Assembly (NCBI GenBank): GCA_013815795.1
Contig: JACDFK010000005.1
Coordinates: 1 to 34,251, forward strand
Reading direction: 5' to 3'
Source: Candidatus Babelota bacterium
GTDB lineage: Bacteria; Babelota; Babeliae; Babelales; Babelaceae
DNA length: 34,251 nucleotides
Below the pieces are notes generated by a model. The model worked only from the letters and a program-made list of their open reading frames with translations, did no database searches and had not been told where the DNA came from. The position numbers and the translations under genes are program-made. Positions 17,407-25,826 of the stretch are shown here, in pieces (within the stretch, counting starts at the first letter, position 1; the number at the start of each line of letters is the position of its first letter).

Positions 17407-17893
17407 GCACTGATTCCTTGTAGAGCTGTAGTTATGTTGAATTTCTAACTCATTTCTTTAGAGATGTCTAGTAAAATTATACTTATAATCATCGCATATA
17501 TGGAGAAGTTTACAAGTACTTCTCAAACTACGGGTAATGAACCTAAGATGAGAGAGTAATTTTTATGTAAAAAATAAATGTATCCACGTATATCTGGGTT
17601 TTGTCACTCTTTTTAGGGATAAGGTAAAGTCCTGATAAAAACAGGGTTTGAATGCACTTTAAAAAGGGTTGTATTGAGTTAACAATCAGTCCCTAGTAGG
17701 CAAAAATAAAGTGCTTTTCAACATAGGCAGTTTAATTGCAAATCTGAACTTTTTGGCGGCGTGTACCATAACAGTTACTGGGTTTTAATGCAATTAAAGG
17801 ATTGTCTTTTTTGGTTTAATGCACTATAATAAAAAAAAATCTATATTTAATTAATTATATCAAATCTAATAAAAACCATTAAAGGAACTGTTT
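17407..17893. other. Divergent intergenic stretch between dnaG and the split RING gene
   Basis: No open frame or RNA gene was seen in these 487 bases. Candidate promoters lie at both ends: an AT-rich TATAAT on the minus strand near 17475 for dnaG-rpoD, and a good plus-strand promoter at 17802-17830. Confidence 0.45.
17802..17830 (+). promoter_or_regulatory. Promoter of the split RING-WD40 gene
   Basis: TTGTCT (17802-17807) and a perfect TATAAT (17825-17830) are 17 bases apart. They lie about 60 bases before the GTG start at 17894. Confidence 0.55.
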
Positions 17894-18292
17894 GTGAATT
17901 GCCCTATTAAAATAACTTTATTGTGTATGCTTTTGTGTGTGTGGCCCTACATATCAGTTCTTCATTGTATGAACTCTTTTAGTACTAGTGATAGTATTAG
18001 TAGTGAAAAAGAAAGTGAAAAGGAAAAATGTCCATTGTGTTGGGACGAGTTCGGTGAAGAATGTATACCGCTGCAATTTAGCTGTTCTCTGGATAAAGAT
18101 GGACACCCTCAGCCTCATGTTTTTTGCTTGGAGTGCATACGAGAGATAACGTGTACCTCTACCTTGTGCCCGCTCTGTCGCAAAGAGCTTTTGTTACTTG
18201 ATCCTTTAGCATCTGTAAAAAATATTCATCCCCAAGCAAAAAAGTCAGATTATAGCTGTACCAAGGTTATAAATGCTCTTAGACTCTCTTGA
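17894..18292 (+). CDS. RING-type protein, N-terminal part of a split RING-WD40 gene
   Basis: The 132-residue product starts at a GTG with AAAGGA upstream and a hydrophobic signal-like segment (TLLCMLLCVWPYISVLHCM). A complete RING module follows with C46, C49, C64, H75, C78, C81, C92 and C95, in exactly the spacing of the other two intact family members. After CPLCRKELLLLDPLAS the frame runs to a TGA at 18290, about where the full-length paralogue continues into its propeller. The WD40 part is in the +1 frame and overlaps by 20 bases. It may therefore be one 608-codon gene broken by an indel, a +1 programmed frameshift (the 0-frame reads CTT AGA CTC TCT TGA), or a coupled two-gene unit. Confidence 0.75.
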   Translation: MNCPIKITLLCMLLCVWPYISVLHCMNSFSTSDSISSEKESEKEKCPLCWDEFGEECIPLQFSCSLDKDGHPQPHVFCLECIREITCTSTLCPLCRKELLLLDPLASVKNIHPQAKKSDYSCTKVINALRLS

Positions 18293-19718
18293 GGATCAAA
18301 ACATTATACCTTTAGAAGGAAAGCATACAAGAGTTGAGTCGGACTCTGAAGGGTGTGTTTTCTATAAGACTGAAGGATTAGCCGGAAATGAGCGGATTGT
18401 AAAAACCTCTGTTCCTTATTCGTGGTATTCTAATGTAGGTATGCTTATGAAATTTAAAGAGTTAACCCCTGAGGTTAAACGTCAGATTATCCGCTTAATG
18501 TTGCACGGTGCACTTGATTATAATGTGAGCCCCTATAGACAACTGTCTGTAGGAGGTGAAGTTTTCTCAATAGCAGTTAGTCCTGATGGTAAAAATTTTC
18601 TAGGTGGAACCTCTTTTGGTTGTCTTCTGTGGAACATAGAATCTATACCAGGAACGCCACCACTAGTAACAATATACATGCCAGATCCAGTTTTTTCTGT
18701 AGCATTCAGTCCAGATGGTGAAACTTTTTTAACGGGATCGAGTACCGTATGTATGTGGAATACAAAAACGGGCATACAGATGTTTCAATTAGAAGGGCAC
18801 TCTGGCACTACTTTAGCGGTGGCTTTTAGCCCCGATGGTAGAAAAATTCTTACCGGGTCAAAAGAGGACCCAGAAAAAGTAGAGGGGAAAGTGAAGCTCT
18901 GGGATGTAAAGACTCAGGAACAATTATTAGAGATCTCCGGTTTTAATTTCTGTGACGCTCTTTCCGTAGTATTTAGTCACGATGGGCAAAAAATCCTTGT
19001 TAAGGCGTTATATAAAACCTTTGTTTTTGATGCAACGACAGGTGAAAAGTTATGGATGCTCGATGATTACTCCCGTTTTGAGAGGAGTGCAACGGCTCCG
19101 TTTTACTACGCTTCAGTGCGATTTAGCCCTGATGGAAAAAAAATTCTTCGAGCACCCTCATCATACGACAGTGAAAAACCTCTTTTTACTGCAAGCCTGT
19201 GTAATGCACAAACAGGGCAGGAATTATTAAAGTTTGGGCATTCTGATACGGTTACTTCTATAGATTTTAGCTGTGATGGTAAAACTATCCTTACAGGATC
19301 GAATGATGGTAATGCTATTCTATGGGATGCCAGAACAGGTAAAAGTTTTCTTGGATTAATTCATGAGGTTCCAGTGCATTTCGTAGCCTTTTGTCCTACT
19401 GGCAAAAAAATTCTCACGGTAGCAAAACCTGAATCTCGTAGGGAAGGCCCAGTAGTGTGCTTGTGGCAAGCTCTTTCTTGTAGAGCCAGTATGTGGATAC
19501 TGCATGAAGCAAACCTTCATCAAGCATGGTTTATCGTGAAAGCTGAAGAGACACTACGGAGCGTTGGTCCTTTGGTGTTAGTCAAAGGAACAGTGGAGCA
19601 TGAACTTTTTTTAACATTACCAGAGTATGTTCAAGACTATGTAGAAAAGTGGTATATGGTATCGATTGAGGAGCCTTCCTATAAAGAGCCTTCCTCTAAA
19701 CTATGTTGTATGCAATAA
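18273..19718 (+). CDS. WD40 propeller part of the split RING-WD40 gene, with CaaX-like C terminus
   Basis: The 481-residue frame overlaps the RING part by 20 bases. It has a short linker with 'FKELTPEVKRQIIRLML', then seven WD40-type repeats ending LLWN, CMWN, KLWD, FVFD, SLCN, ILWD and CLWQ, four of them introduced by FSPDG or FSHDG motifs. A C-terminal helical domain follows (WILHEANLHQAWFIVKAEE...), which resembles the C terminus of the WD40 proteins at 30625 and 32793. The protein ends in CCMQ, a CaaX-type tail like the CCIQ of the paralogue at 10813. The ATG has AAGG seven bases upstream, so independent translation is possible, but the frame then lacks its own signal peptide. Confidence 0.75.
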   Translation: MLLDSLEDQNIIPLEGKHTRVESDSEGCVFYKTEGLAGNERIVKTSVPYSWYSNVGMLMKFKELTPEVKRQIIRLMLHGALDYNVSPYRQLSVGGEVFSIAVSPDGKNFLGGTSFGCLLWNIESIPGTPPLVTIYMPDPVFSVAFSPDGETFLTGSSTVCMWNTKTGIQMFQLEGHSGTTLAVAFSPDGRKILTGSKEDPEKVEGKVKLWDVKTQEQLLEISGFNFCDALSVVFSHDGQKILVKALYKTFVFDATTGEKLWMLDDYSRFERSATAPFYYASVRFSPDGKKILRAPSSYDSEKPLFTASLCNAQTGQELLKFGHSDTVTSIDFSCDGKTILTGSNDGNAILWDARTGKSFLGLIHEVPVHFVAFCPTGKKILTVAKPESRREGPVVCLWQALSCRASMWILHEANLHQAWFIVKAEETLRSVGPLVLVKGTVEHELFLTLPEYVQDYVEKWYMVSIEEPSYKEPSSKLCCMQ

Positions 19719-20005
19719 AGTTGCCATGGGCTATTACAGAGTTAAGTGTGATAACTTTTTTCTAGGCTTTTATGCCAGATAGGTATGGTGATTTTTTGTT
19801 CGAATACCTATAAGTGCCCTTCTAAAAATAGTAGGAGTTAGCAATTGATGAAATGAAAAAGCACAATAAACAACTTTCAGGCGATCATTTCTATGAGAAA
19901 TTGCTGGTATTTAGGTAATGCTTTTGACGAATAGTTTCTAGTTTTTAGCAGAGGAAGCACTAAGGATCTGTTATATTTTATAGGTCTGTTTATTTTCTTA
20001 TGGAG

Positions 20006-20308
20006 TTATTTTTTGTAGGGAAGAACTGAAAGCTGAAATCCAACTGCACTCAGTAAAGATATGATATTATTTAGTTTAGGATTTCCTTTTTTAGATAGTA
20101 TGCGGTATAAATTTTCTCTGCTTAGCTCGGTTTCTTTTGCAAGTGCTGTCATTCCTTTACCTTGGGCTTCACATACATTTTTTAGTGCTAGTAAAAAAAG
20201 GCGTGGATCTTCATCTTTTAGCGCTTCGCTTAAATAAGCACTTGCTAATTCCGGATCTTGCAGGTCTTGAACTAATTTTTCTTGATAGTCTCTAAAATGT
20301 CTTTTCAT
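20006..20308 (-). CDS. HTH antitoxin of a HigBA-like (HI1420-type) addiction module
   Basis: The 100-residue protein matches the 'addiction module antidote' family next to RelE/ParE-like toxins of the HI1419 type. The N-terminal part has YQEKLVQDLQDPELASAYLSEAL. The middle has LFLLALKNVCEAQG, and the helix-turn-helix is GMTALAKETELSRENLYRILSKKGNPKLNNIISLLSAVGF (shown here only as motif positions about 52-92: TALAKETELSRENLYRIL). Such antitoxins bind the toxin and repress their own operon. The start overlaps the toxin stop by four bases (ATGA), the conserved toxin-first order. It appears intact while the toxin is broken. Confidence 0.85.
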   Translation of the reverse strand: MKRHFRDYQEKLVQDLQDPELASAYLSEALKDEDPRLFLLALKNVCEAQGKGMTALAKETELSRENLYRILSKKGNPKLNNIISLLSAVGFQLSVLPYKK

Positions 20309-20681
20309 AATAATTCCTTACCGTCTAACCAGTAGCGTTTTGCTTTCTCTCTATCCCGTTCTTGGCTTTTCTTTTCTCCACCCATTAATAAAAGCATAAC
20401 AGTTGTATCTTTTTGACCGAAGTAAATTCTATAACCAGGCCCAAAATCAAAAATGATTTCCCCTATTTGCTGTGAACCTTTAATAGACTTTATTTTTCCA
20501 AATTTCCCAGTCTGATCCTATCTAGTTTTGATAATAGCATTATATCCTTATTTAAAATTTTTCGCTGCATGGTGGCTATTCTTACTATAAAATTGACCTG
20601 CTTTAATGCTGATCCACGTTCCCCAATACTTAGTCTTTGTATTTTGGTGAAGATATGCGGTGGCGATAGTGGAGGACACAT
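20305..20681 (-). pseudogene. Frameshifted RelE/ParE-family toxin (HI1419/HigB-like)
   Basis: Two frames together give a toxin of this family. The first, from 20681, ends ...SKLDRIRLGNLEK and stops at 20490. The second frame continues GKFGKIKSIKGSQQIGEI, then FGPGYRIYFGQKDTTVMLLL, MGGEKKSQERDREKAKRYW, and a stop at 20305. The family pattern is 'RLdRi..GNfGd.k...ElR...GPGYRvYf......llL.GGdKs.Q..Di..A..yw'. One T is missing from the T run at 20500-20502: restoring it gives GN-F-GK and one open frame. The N-terminal 35 residues fit the family poorly, so the real start is uncertain or the region has also decayed. The toxin is predicted inactive as written. Confidence 0.75.
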
Positions 20682-20822
20682 GAGGAGACTGATTTTTTAA
20701 GAATTTAGAAGTATGTTAGATGTCTTTAACTTTAATCTTTGGTTTCACTCAAAGGTGCATTAAGAAGTTTTAGAGATAAAATATTTCTTAATAAAATCAT
20801 TGTTTAAATAGGTAACTATCTT

Positions 20823-21620
20823 CTAAGCCTTTAAAGCAGGGTGTTTCGGGTGATAGGTAGTTCGAATAACTACAAGCCCTATAAGAGCTATACAAAAAAT
20901 AGAAAGAGCTACCCATTGGTGAAATGAGAGAAAAGAAAAAGAGGAGTGGACAACGTTAATACGATCGCCTCTAAAGAAATCGACAAAAAAGCGCTCTAAG
21001 CTCATTCCCATAAGATAAGACATAAGTAGGACACCTGTGTTAGGTTTATACTGCTTACTCAGAGAGTGGAGGATGAAAAAGAGACCTATATAGATCAAGG
21101 AGCTGTAAAGCTGGGTGGGGTGAATTTTTATATGTAAAGGAGCTACGACAAGGGGGTGGGTATATTCAATTGCCCACGGCAGAGATGTAGGAGCACCATA
21201 ACAGCACCCTGCTAAAAAACAGCCAATACGAGCTGTTGCATGAACAAGAGGAGCATAGAGTGCAGCTATATCAGAAACAGCAAGTATTTCAATTCCCTTT
21301 GCTTTGAGACTTATAATGCTATATAAAAGTATTCCTGTGAGAGCTCCCAGAATTGAAAGTCCCCCATTCCACATACTTATGACATCATAGAATGTTGGAT
21401 AGTTTTTTAAGTCACTTATTACGTGAAGAAGTCTTCCTCCCATAATACCCGCAAGAGCTGCTTCTACTGAAATATTAATAAAATCGTGTTGAGAAATGTA
21501 CCGTTCTAGACCTGGGTGTTTTAATGCTTTATACAAAAAAATTCCTATGCCGATCATGATGAGAAGATTGAAACTATTGATTTCAAAAGGTCCATAAAGA
21601 TGTACTATTTTTGGATACAT
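20823..21620 (-). CDS. lgt: Prolipoprotein diacylglyceryl transferase
   Basis: Lgt moves a diacylglyceryl group from phosphatidylglycerol to the lipobox cysteine of prolipoproteins in the inner membrane. The 265-residue product has about seven hydrophobic segments. Visible motifs are GGRLLHVISD (61-70), WNGGLSILGAL (84-94) and the signature HATARIGCFLAGCCYGAP (127-144, with the conserved arginine). Further motifs are HPTQLYSSLIY and MSLERFFVDFFRGDR near the C terminus. The start overlaps the mnmG end by 16 bases, so it is translated from the same message. Presence of Lgt is consistent with lipoproteins such as the candidate at 4863. Confidence 0.95.
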   Translation of the reverse strand: MYPKIVHLYGPFEINSFNLLIMIGIGIFLYKALKHPGLERYISQHDFINISVEAALAGIMGGRLLHVISDLKNYPTFYDVISMWNGGLSILGALTGILLYSIISLKAKGIEILAVSDIAALYAPLVHATARIGCFLAGCCYGAPTSLPWAIEYTHPLVVAPLHIKIHPTQLYSSLIYIGLFFILHSLSKQYKPNTGVLLMSYLMGMSLERFFVDFFRGDRINVVHSSFSFLSFHQWVALSIFCIALIGLVVIRTTYHPKHPALKA

Positions 21621-23488
21621 GGCTGTTTTTCCTGATTGATTACAGCTTTTTTAAGGGCACGCTTTATATCTTCTTTATGTTCTCGCACTTTAAAAATAAG
21701 TAACGATATTGCCGCAGGGGTCATTCCTTGAATAAGACCTGCTTGAGCTATGCTTTGTGGTTTATATTTTATAAGTTTTTGTTTTAATTCGGTCGATAAT
21801 CCTGGAATAAGATCATATTCGAAAGTATCGGGAATTTCTAACTGCTGGTAATGAAGAGTCTTTTCAATCTCTTTTTCTTCTCGTTTAATATAAGGCTCAT
21901 AGAGGATCTCTGCATGAACCATGTTTAAAGCACGATCTGAGAGCACTTGGAGGCTAGCATCTTTTATTCTTTGATGAACTTTTTCGATTTCGCCAGTTCC
22001 TAAAAGTCTCATAAGCTCAATGGTATTGTTTCCTGTGCTTAATGTTTTTAGTGTACTCTGTACAATATCCTGTTCTTGTTTTATTTCACTAAAATGGCTG
22101 TGATTTATAAGTCCAAGATCATAGGCTTTTTCACCAAGTCTTGAAAAAACGTTATCTTGTCTTAAAACAAGACGACGTTCTGCGCGGGAAGTAAACATGC
22201 GGTAGGGTTCGTCAATTCCAAATGTTACTAAGTCGTTAATCATAACACCGATATAGCCTTCTGTTCGAGACATGATGAAAGGTTCTCTTTTTTGGATTTT
22301 AAGAGTTGCATTAATACCCGCAATAATTCCTTGTCCTGCGGCTTCTTCGTAACCGGTAGTTCCATTAATTTGTCCTGCCAGATAGAGTCCGGGAACAGAT
22401 TTTACTTCAAGAGTATGATGTAACTGATCTGGTAGTACACAGTCGTACTCTACTGCGTATCCGGGGCGAGTGATTACTGCCTCTTCAAACCCTTTGATCG
22501 ACTGTATAAACTCTTTTTGAATACTTAGTGGCAATGAGGTAGAAAGACCATTAGGGTATATTTCCTCGCTCGATGCGCTTTCAGGCTCTACAAATACATG
22601 GTGTGATGTTTTTTCAGCGAATCGTGAAATTTTATCTTCGATTGAAGGACAGTACCGAGGAGCGGTCCCCTTTATATGCCCCGTAAATATAGGAGAAAGA
22701 TGAAAATTCTTTTTAATAATCGCATGGGTACGTTCATTGGTGTTTGTAATATAACAGCCTATTTTATGTTCAACTTTATGCGGACTAAATTCAAAAAGGT
22801 AGTCCAGGTTATCAGATCCTTGGTACTCCATTTTTGAAAAATCAAGACTTCCTCGTAGTAACCGAGGAGGAGTTCCCGTTTTTAAACGGCGCATTCTAAG
22901 GCCCAGACTTTGCAAAAAAAGAGAGAGATTGGCAACAGACTCTTCCCCTTGTCGCCCGGCTGCGTAGTTAGTTGCTCCAACATGAATAAGTCCGTTAAGG
23001 AAGGTTCCTGTGGTGATAATAACTGCTTGAGCATAGTAGGTTTCACCTTCGCGAGTGCGTACTCCACGAACCGTACCTTCAGCATCAAGAATAATCTCAT
23101 CAACCATTCCCATGGTGAGAGTTAAATTTTCAGTATGTTCTAATATTTTTTTACTTAAAGAGCTGTAGGCATGTTTATCAATTTGTAAGCGTAGCCCTTG
23201 CACTGCGGGCCCTTTACAGGTATTGAGCATGCGCGCTTGAAGATAGGTTTGTGTGCACAGTTGAGGCATAAGCCCCCCTAATGCACTTATCTCAAATACT
23301 ATATGCCCTTTACCAATTCCGCCTATTGCAGGATTACAGGGCATAAGGCCTATTCTGTCTAAATGAAGGGTAATCATAAGAGTGCGAGAGCCCATACGAG
23401 CGCTAGCATATGCTGCCTCAATTCCGGCGTGGCCGCCACCTACGACAATTACATCAAAATCGCATGTTTTCATAGTCGAAATTTTCAT
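21605..23488 (-). CDS. mnmG: tRNA uridine-5-carboxymethylaminomethyl modification enzyme MnmG
   Basis: MnmG (GidA) works with MnmE to modify U34 of tRNAs, using FAD. The 627-residue length is normal. Motifs are the FAD site VVGGGHAGIEAAYASARMG (about 15-33), MPCNPAIGGIGKGHI, the GTFLNG...GRQGE region, TGTPPRL, and PGLYLAGQINGTTGYEEAAGQG before the C-terminal helical domain that contacts MnmE. The chosen ATG at 23488 gives six extra residues; a second Met six codons later (MKTCDFDVIV) is an equally possible start. lgt follows with a 16-base overlap. No mnmE lies in the window. Confidence 0.97.
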   Translation of the reverse strand: MKISTMKTCDFDVIVVGGGHAGIEAAYASARMGSRTLMITLHLDRIGLMPCNPAIGGIGKGHIVFEISALGGLMPQLCTQTYLQARMLNTCKGPAVQGLRLQIDKHAYSSLSKKILEHTENLTLTMGMVDEIILDAEGTVRGVRTREGETYYAQAVIITTGTFLNGLIHVGATNYAAGRQGEESVANLSLFLQSLGLRMRRLKTGTPPRLLRGSLDFSKMEYQGSDNLDYLFEFSPHKVEHKIGCYITNTNERTHAIIKKNFHLSPIFTGHIKGTAPRYCPSIEDKISRFAEKTSHHVFVEPESASSEEIYPNGLSTSLPLSIQKEFIQSIKGFEEAVITRPGYAVEYDCVLPDQLHHTLEVKSVPGLYLAGQINGTTGYEEAAGQGIIAGINATLKIQKREPFIMSRTEGYIGVMINDLVTFGIDEPYRMFTSRAERRLVLRQDNVFSRLGEKAYDLGLINHSHFSEIKQEQDIVQSTLKTLSTGNNTIELMRLLGTGEIEKVHQRIKDASLQVLSDRALNMVHAEILYEPYIKREEKEIEKTLHYQQLEIPDTFEYDLIPGLSTELKQKLIKYKPQSIAQAGLIQGMTPAAISLLIFKVREHKEDIKRALKKAVINQEKQPCIQK

Positions 23489-23693
23489 AATAGTGTTACT
23501 ATAATACCCGTAAAGTATAGCAAAAAGATAAACTAGTGGCTATGAGTTTGAAAAAAGTAGTTGATCAGATTCAAAAGAAAGGTCTCTGCACGACGAGGAG
23601 ATAATGAGCGATACTTTTGCTTTCTAAAAAGCAAGAAATCTGATTGAATTTTTGCGAGTGAGAAAATTCTTATGTTCGCATTATCCTTTTAAA

Positions 23694-23722
23694 AGAGAGG
23701 CTCTTTCTATAAAAGCCTCTCT
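23694..23722 (-). terminator. Terminator of the small secreted-protein gene
   Basis: AGAGAGGCT (23694-23702) pairs with AGCCTCTCT (23714-23722) around an 11-base loop. On the minus strand it is followed by TTTTAAAAGG. It lies 14 bases after the stop at 23736. Confidence 0.75.
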
Positions 23723-23735
23723 CACTATGATACTT

Positions 23736-24179
23736 TTATTTTTTTGCTCGTACTTCGAATACATTTCTAATAAAAGGCAGCCCTTTAGTTTGAAGGTGCG
23801 CGGTAAGTTCCGGTGAAAAATTTTTCTTATAAAAAAGGAACAGTTGACTAATTCGGTTCGCATTTTTATAAGGAACAGCTTTTGCAAGCTCTTTACAAAA
23901 TTCTCTTAACTTGGCCTCTTTGTGGAAAATAAGTATAAACTGATTTGCCCAATATTGCAGAGGTTGATTAGGTTTTCTTGTAACATCCAAAAAATCTTCC
24001 ATGAGTTCTATTGGACTTGTGTAATCTTGTACTCTTCGCGGATCGGTTGGGGGAGTAGGTTTCGTAGGAGCTACTTCATCTACCTTGTCTGGATTCGCTT
24101 GCGTCATCGTATGGGTAAAAGCTGAGGGAACACACACAAGAGCTAGTGCGAAAATCTGTTTTTTTAATAATGTTTTCAT
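23736..24179 (-). CDS. Unrecognised small secreted protein
   Basis: I do not recognise this 147-residue protein. It has a clear signal peptide (MKTLLKKQIFALALVCVPSAFTHT, shown by K-rich start, hydrophobic core and small residues near 19-24), then a proline/threonine-rich linker (APTKPTPPTDPR). A helical domain with many aromatic and basic residues follows (PLQYWANQFILIFHKEAKL, then ISQLFLFYKKNFSPEL), ending in RAKK. Monocistronic, with its own terminator. A role outside the inner membrane is inferred from the signal peptide only. Confidence 0.65.
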   Translation of the reverse strand: MKTLLKKQIFALALVCVPSAFTHTMTQANPDKVDEVAPTKPTPPTDPRRVQDYTSPIELMEDFLDVTRKPNQPLQYWANQFILIFHKEAKLREFCKELAKAVPYKNANRISQLFLFYKKNFSPELTAHLQTKGLPFIRNVFEVRAKK

Positions 24180-24583
24180 TGGTAATCCTCTAAGTTAGGG
24201 TATTAAGGCTTTATTGAGCCGGAAAAATCTTTTTTTATCGTTTAAAAAGCCTTTTCTACCTACTAGTTTAAAATACTTATTAAGGATGTCAAAAGGCAGG
24301 ACATTAAAAAAGGGGTCATAAAACAGTGAGTCATAAAGAAGAGGGTTTTAAGGGCAGTTGTTTTTAAGCTCCTCAGTTTTATTTATAATGTACCTATATT
24401 GCTTGTATGGTTTTCTCTTTAAGGTCAGTAGAGGCCTTAAGGATGCTGTTTTTTGCAAGATGAATGGTTTGGTTATACACTGAGGGCAAGTAGGAAAAAT
24501 TTTTGGTTTTAAGCTTTTGTTTTTTACTGAAAAAGATGTTTTCGCTTTACAAGAATAAATTTTTTTAGCCAGTAGGATAGTGT
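24180..24583. other. Divergent gene-free stretch before mraY
   Basis: These 404 bases separate two divergent genes. No open frame, tRNA or strong hairpin was seen. A short TTAAGG/CCTTAA inverted repeat occurs near 24420-24440. The mraY promoter could not be fixed. Confidence 0.4.
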
Positions 24584-25672
24584 ATGTTATATTATATTTC
24601 TTCTCTTTTTAAAGAGTATACTTTTTTGTTTAATGTTTTTAATTCGCCGGTTTTTCGTTCAGCTGTGTCGCTGCTTACCGCATTTCTAGTATCTCTTCTT
24701 TGTGGATCATGGTTTATTACTCATTCAAAATGGTTTTGTGCTCAAGTTCGGGAATTTACTCCTTCCTCACATCAGGTTAAAAATCAAACTCCTACTATGG
24801 GAGGGTTAGTTATACTAGCAGCACTTATTTTTACGGCTTTGCTATGGTCGGACGTAACAAAACCCGAAGTATGGATTTTTTTAAGTTGTGTAATTGGTTT
24901 TGCTGCTATAGGTTTTTGGGATGATCGCCGTAAAATTTCTGGAAATAAAGGAATACCTGAAACTGCTAAGTTTAAGGCACAACTTCTTGTAGGAGGTGTT
25001 GTTGTGTTGGCATGGTACTTTTTTTGCGCGCCGCCTACTGAACTAAGTATTCCTTTTTTTAAGAGTTCTGCCTCTATTACGTTGGGATATCTCTTACTAC
25101 CGTGGGCATGTTTTATTATAATTGGCACTTCAAATGCGGTTAATCTTACTGATGGGCTTGATGGCTTAGCCACCGGACTTCTTATTAGTAATTTTGGTAC
25201 TTTTGCACTTATTTGTTTCTGTGCAGGTATAGGCTCTATAGCAGCCTTTTTAGATATCCCAGTTACACAGTCTGCTGAACTTTCGGTTATAGGCGCTGCT
25301 GCTGTCGGGGCCTGTTTAGGCTTTTTATGGTACAATGCCTATCCTGCTCAAATGTTTATGGGAGATGTAGGCTCATTGGCTTTAGGAAGTGCGCTTGCAC
25401 TGATGGCTCTTATGGCTCGTCAAGAGCTTTTACTTATATTCACTGGATGTATATTTGTTCTTGAAACAGTTTCTGTAATTGCTCAAGTAGCCTATTATAA
25501 GCGTACAAAAAAACGTCTTTTTAAAATGGCACCTCTTCATCATCATTTTGAACTTATAGGGTGGCATGAAACAAAAATTACAGCCCGTTTTGGTATTATA
25601 ACGACAGTTGTTTGCGTAACGATAGCCTCGCTTTTTTGTGCCGGTGCCTTGATTGCTTCTCGGTACTGCTAG
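24584..25672 (+). CDS. mraY: Phospho-N-acetylmuramoyl-pentapeptide-transferase
   Basis: MraY makes lipid I, the first membrane step of peptidoglycan synthesis, by joining phospho-MurNAc-pentapeptide to undecaprenyl phosphate. The 362-residue protein has about ten membrane helices and the family motifs: KNQTPTMGGLVIL (about 67-79), FWDDRRKISGN with the DD pair, NLTDGLDGLATG, the catalytic-site stretch MFMGDVGSLALG, and the MAPLHHHFE loop near the C terminus. Its presence means that the organism keeps at least the lipid-I step. It is not in a mur cluster here; neighbours are unrelated. The ATG has a weak ribosome binding site (GTAGGATA). Confidence 0.97.
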   Translation: MLYYISSLFKEYTFLFNVFNSPVFRSAVSLLTAFLVSLLCGSWFITHSKWFCAQVREFTPSSHQVKNQTPTMGGLVILAALIFTALLWSDVTKPEVWIFLSCVIGFAAIGFWDDRRKISGNKGIPETAKFKAQLLVGGVVVLAWYFFCAPPTELSIPFFKSSASITLGYLLLPWACFIIIGTSNAVNLTDGLDGLATGLLISNFGTFALICFCAGIGSIAAFLDIPVTQSAELSVIGAAAVGACLGFLWYNAYPAQMFMGDVGSLALGSALALMALMARQELLLIFTGCIFVLETVSVIAQVAYYKRTKKRLFKMAPLHHHFELIGWHETKITARFGIITTVVCVTIASLFCAGALIASRYC

Positions 25673-25826
25673 GTTGAGAAAAAGGGTTTTGTTATAAACG
25701 CTAGAGCTAGCTCGCTTAGGGTAAAAGCTTTCTTTATTACAAAGGTACCCGAATCATTTACACACAAGAGCGATAGTTTTACTTCTTTTGTTGTTTTCAT
25801 ACGTTTAGAAAATACTTTTTTTTACA

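Noticed and set aside
25700-25730. GAGCTAGCTC palindrome between mraY and the permease as a terminator
   Set aside because: A self-complementary palindrome with almost no loop and no adjacent T run.
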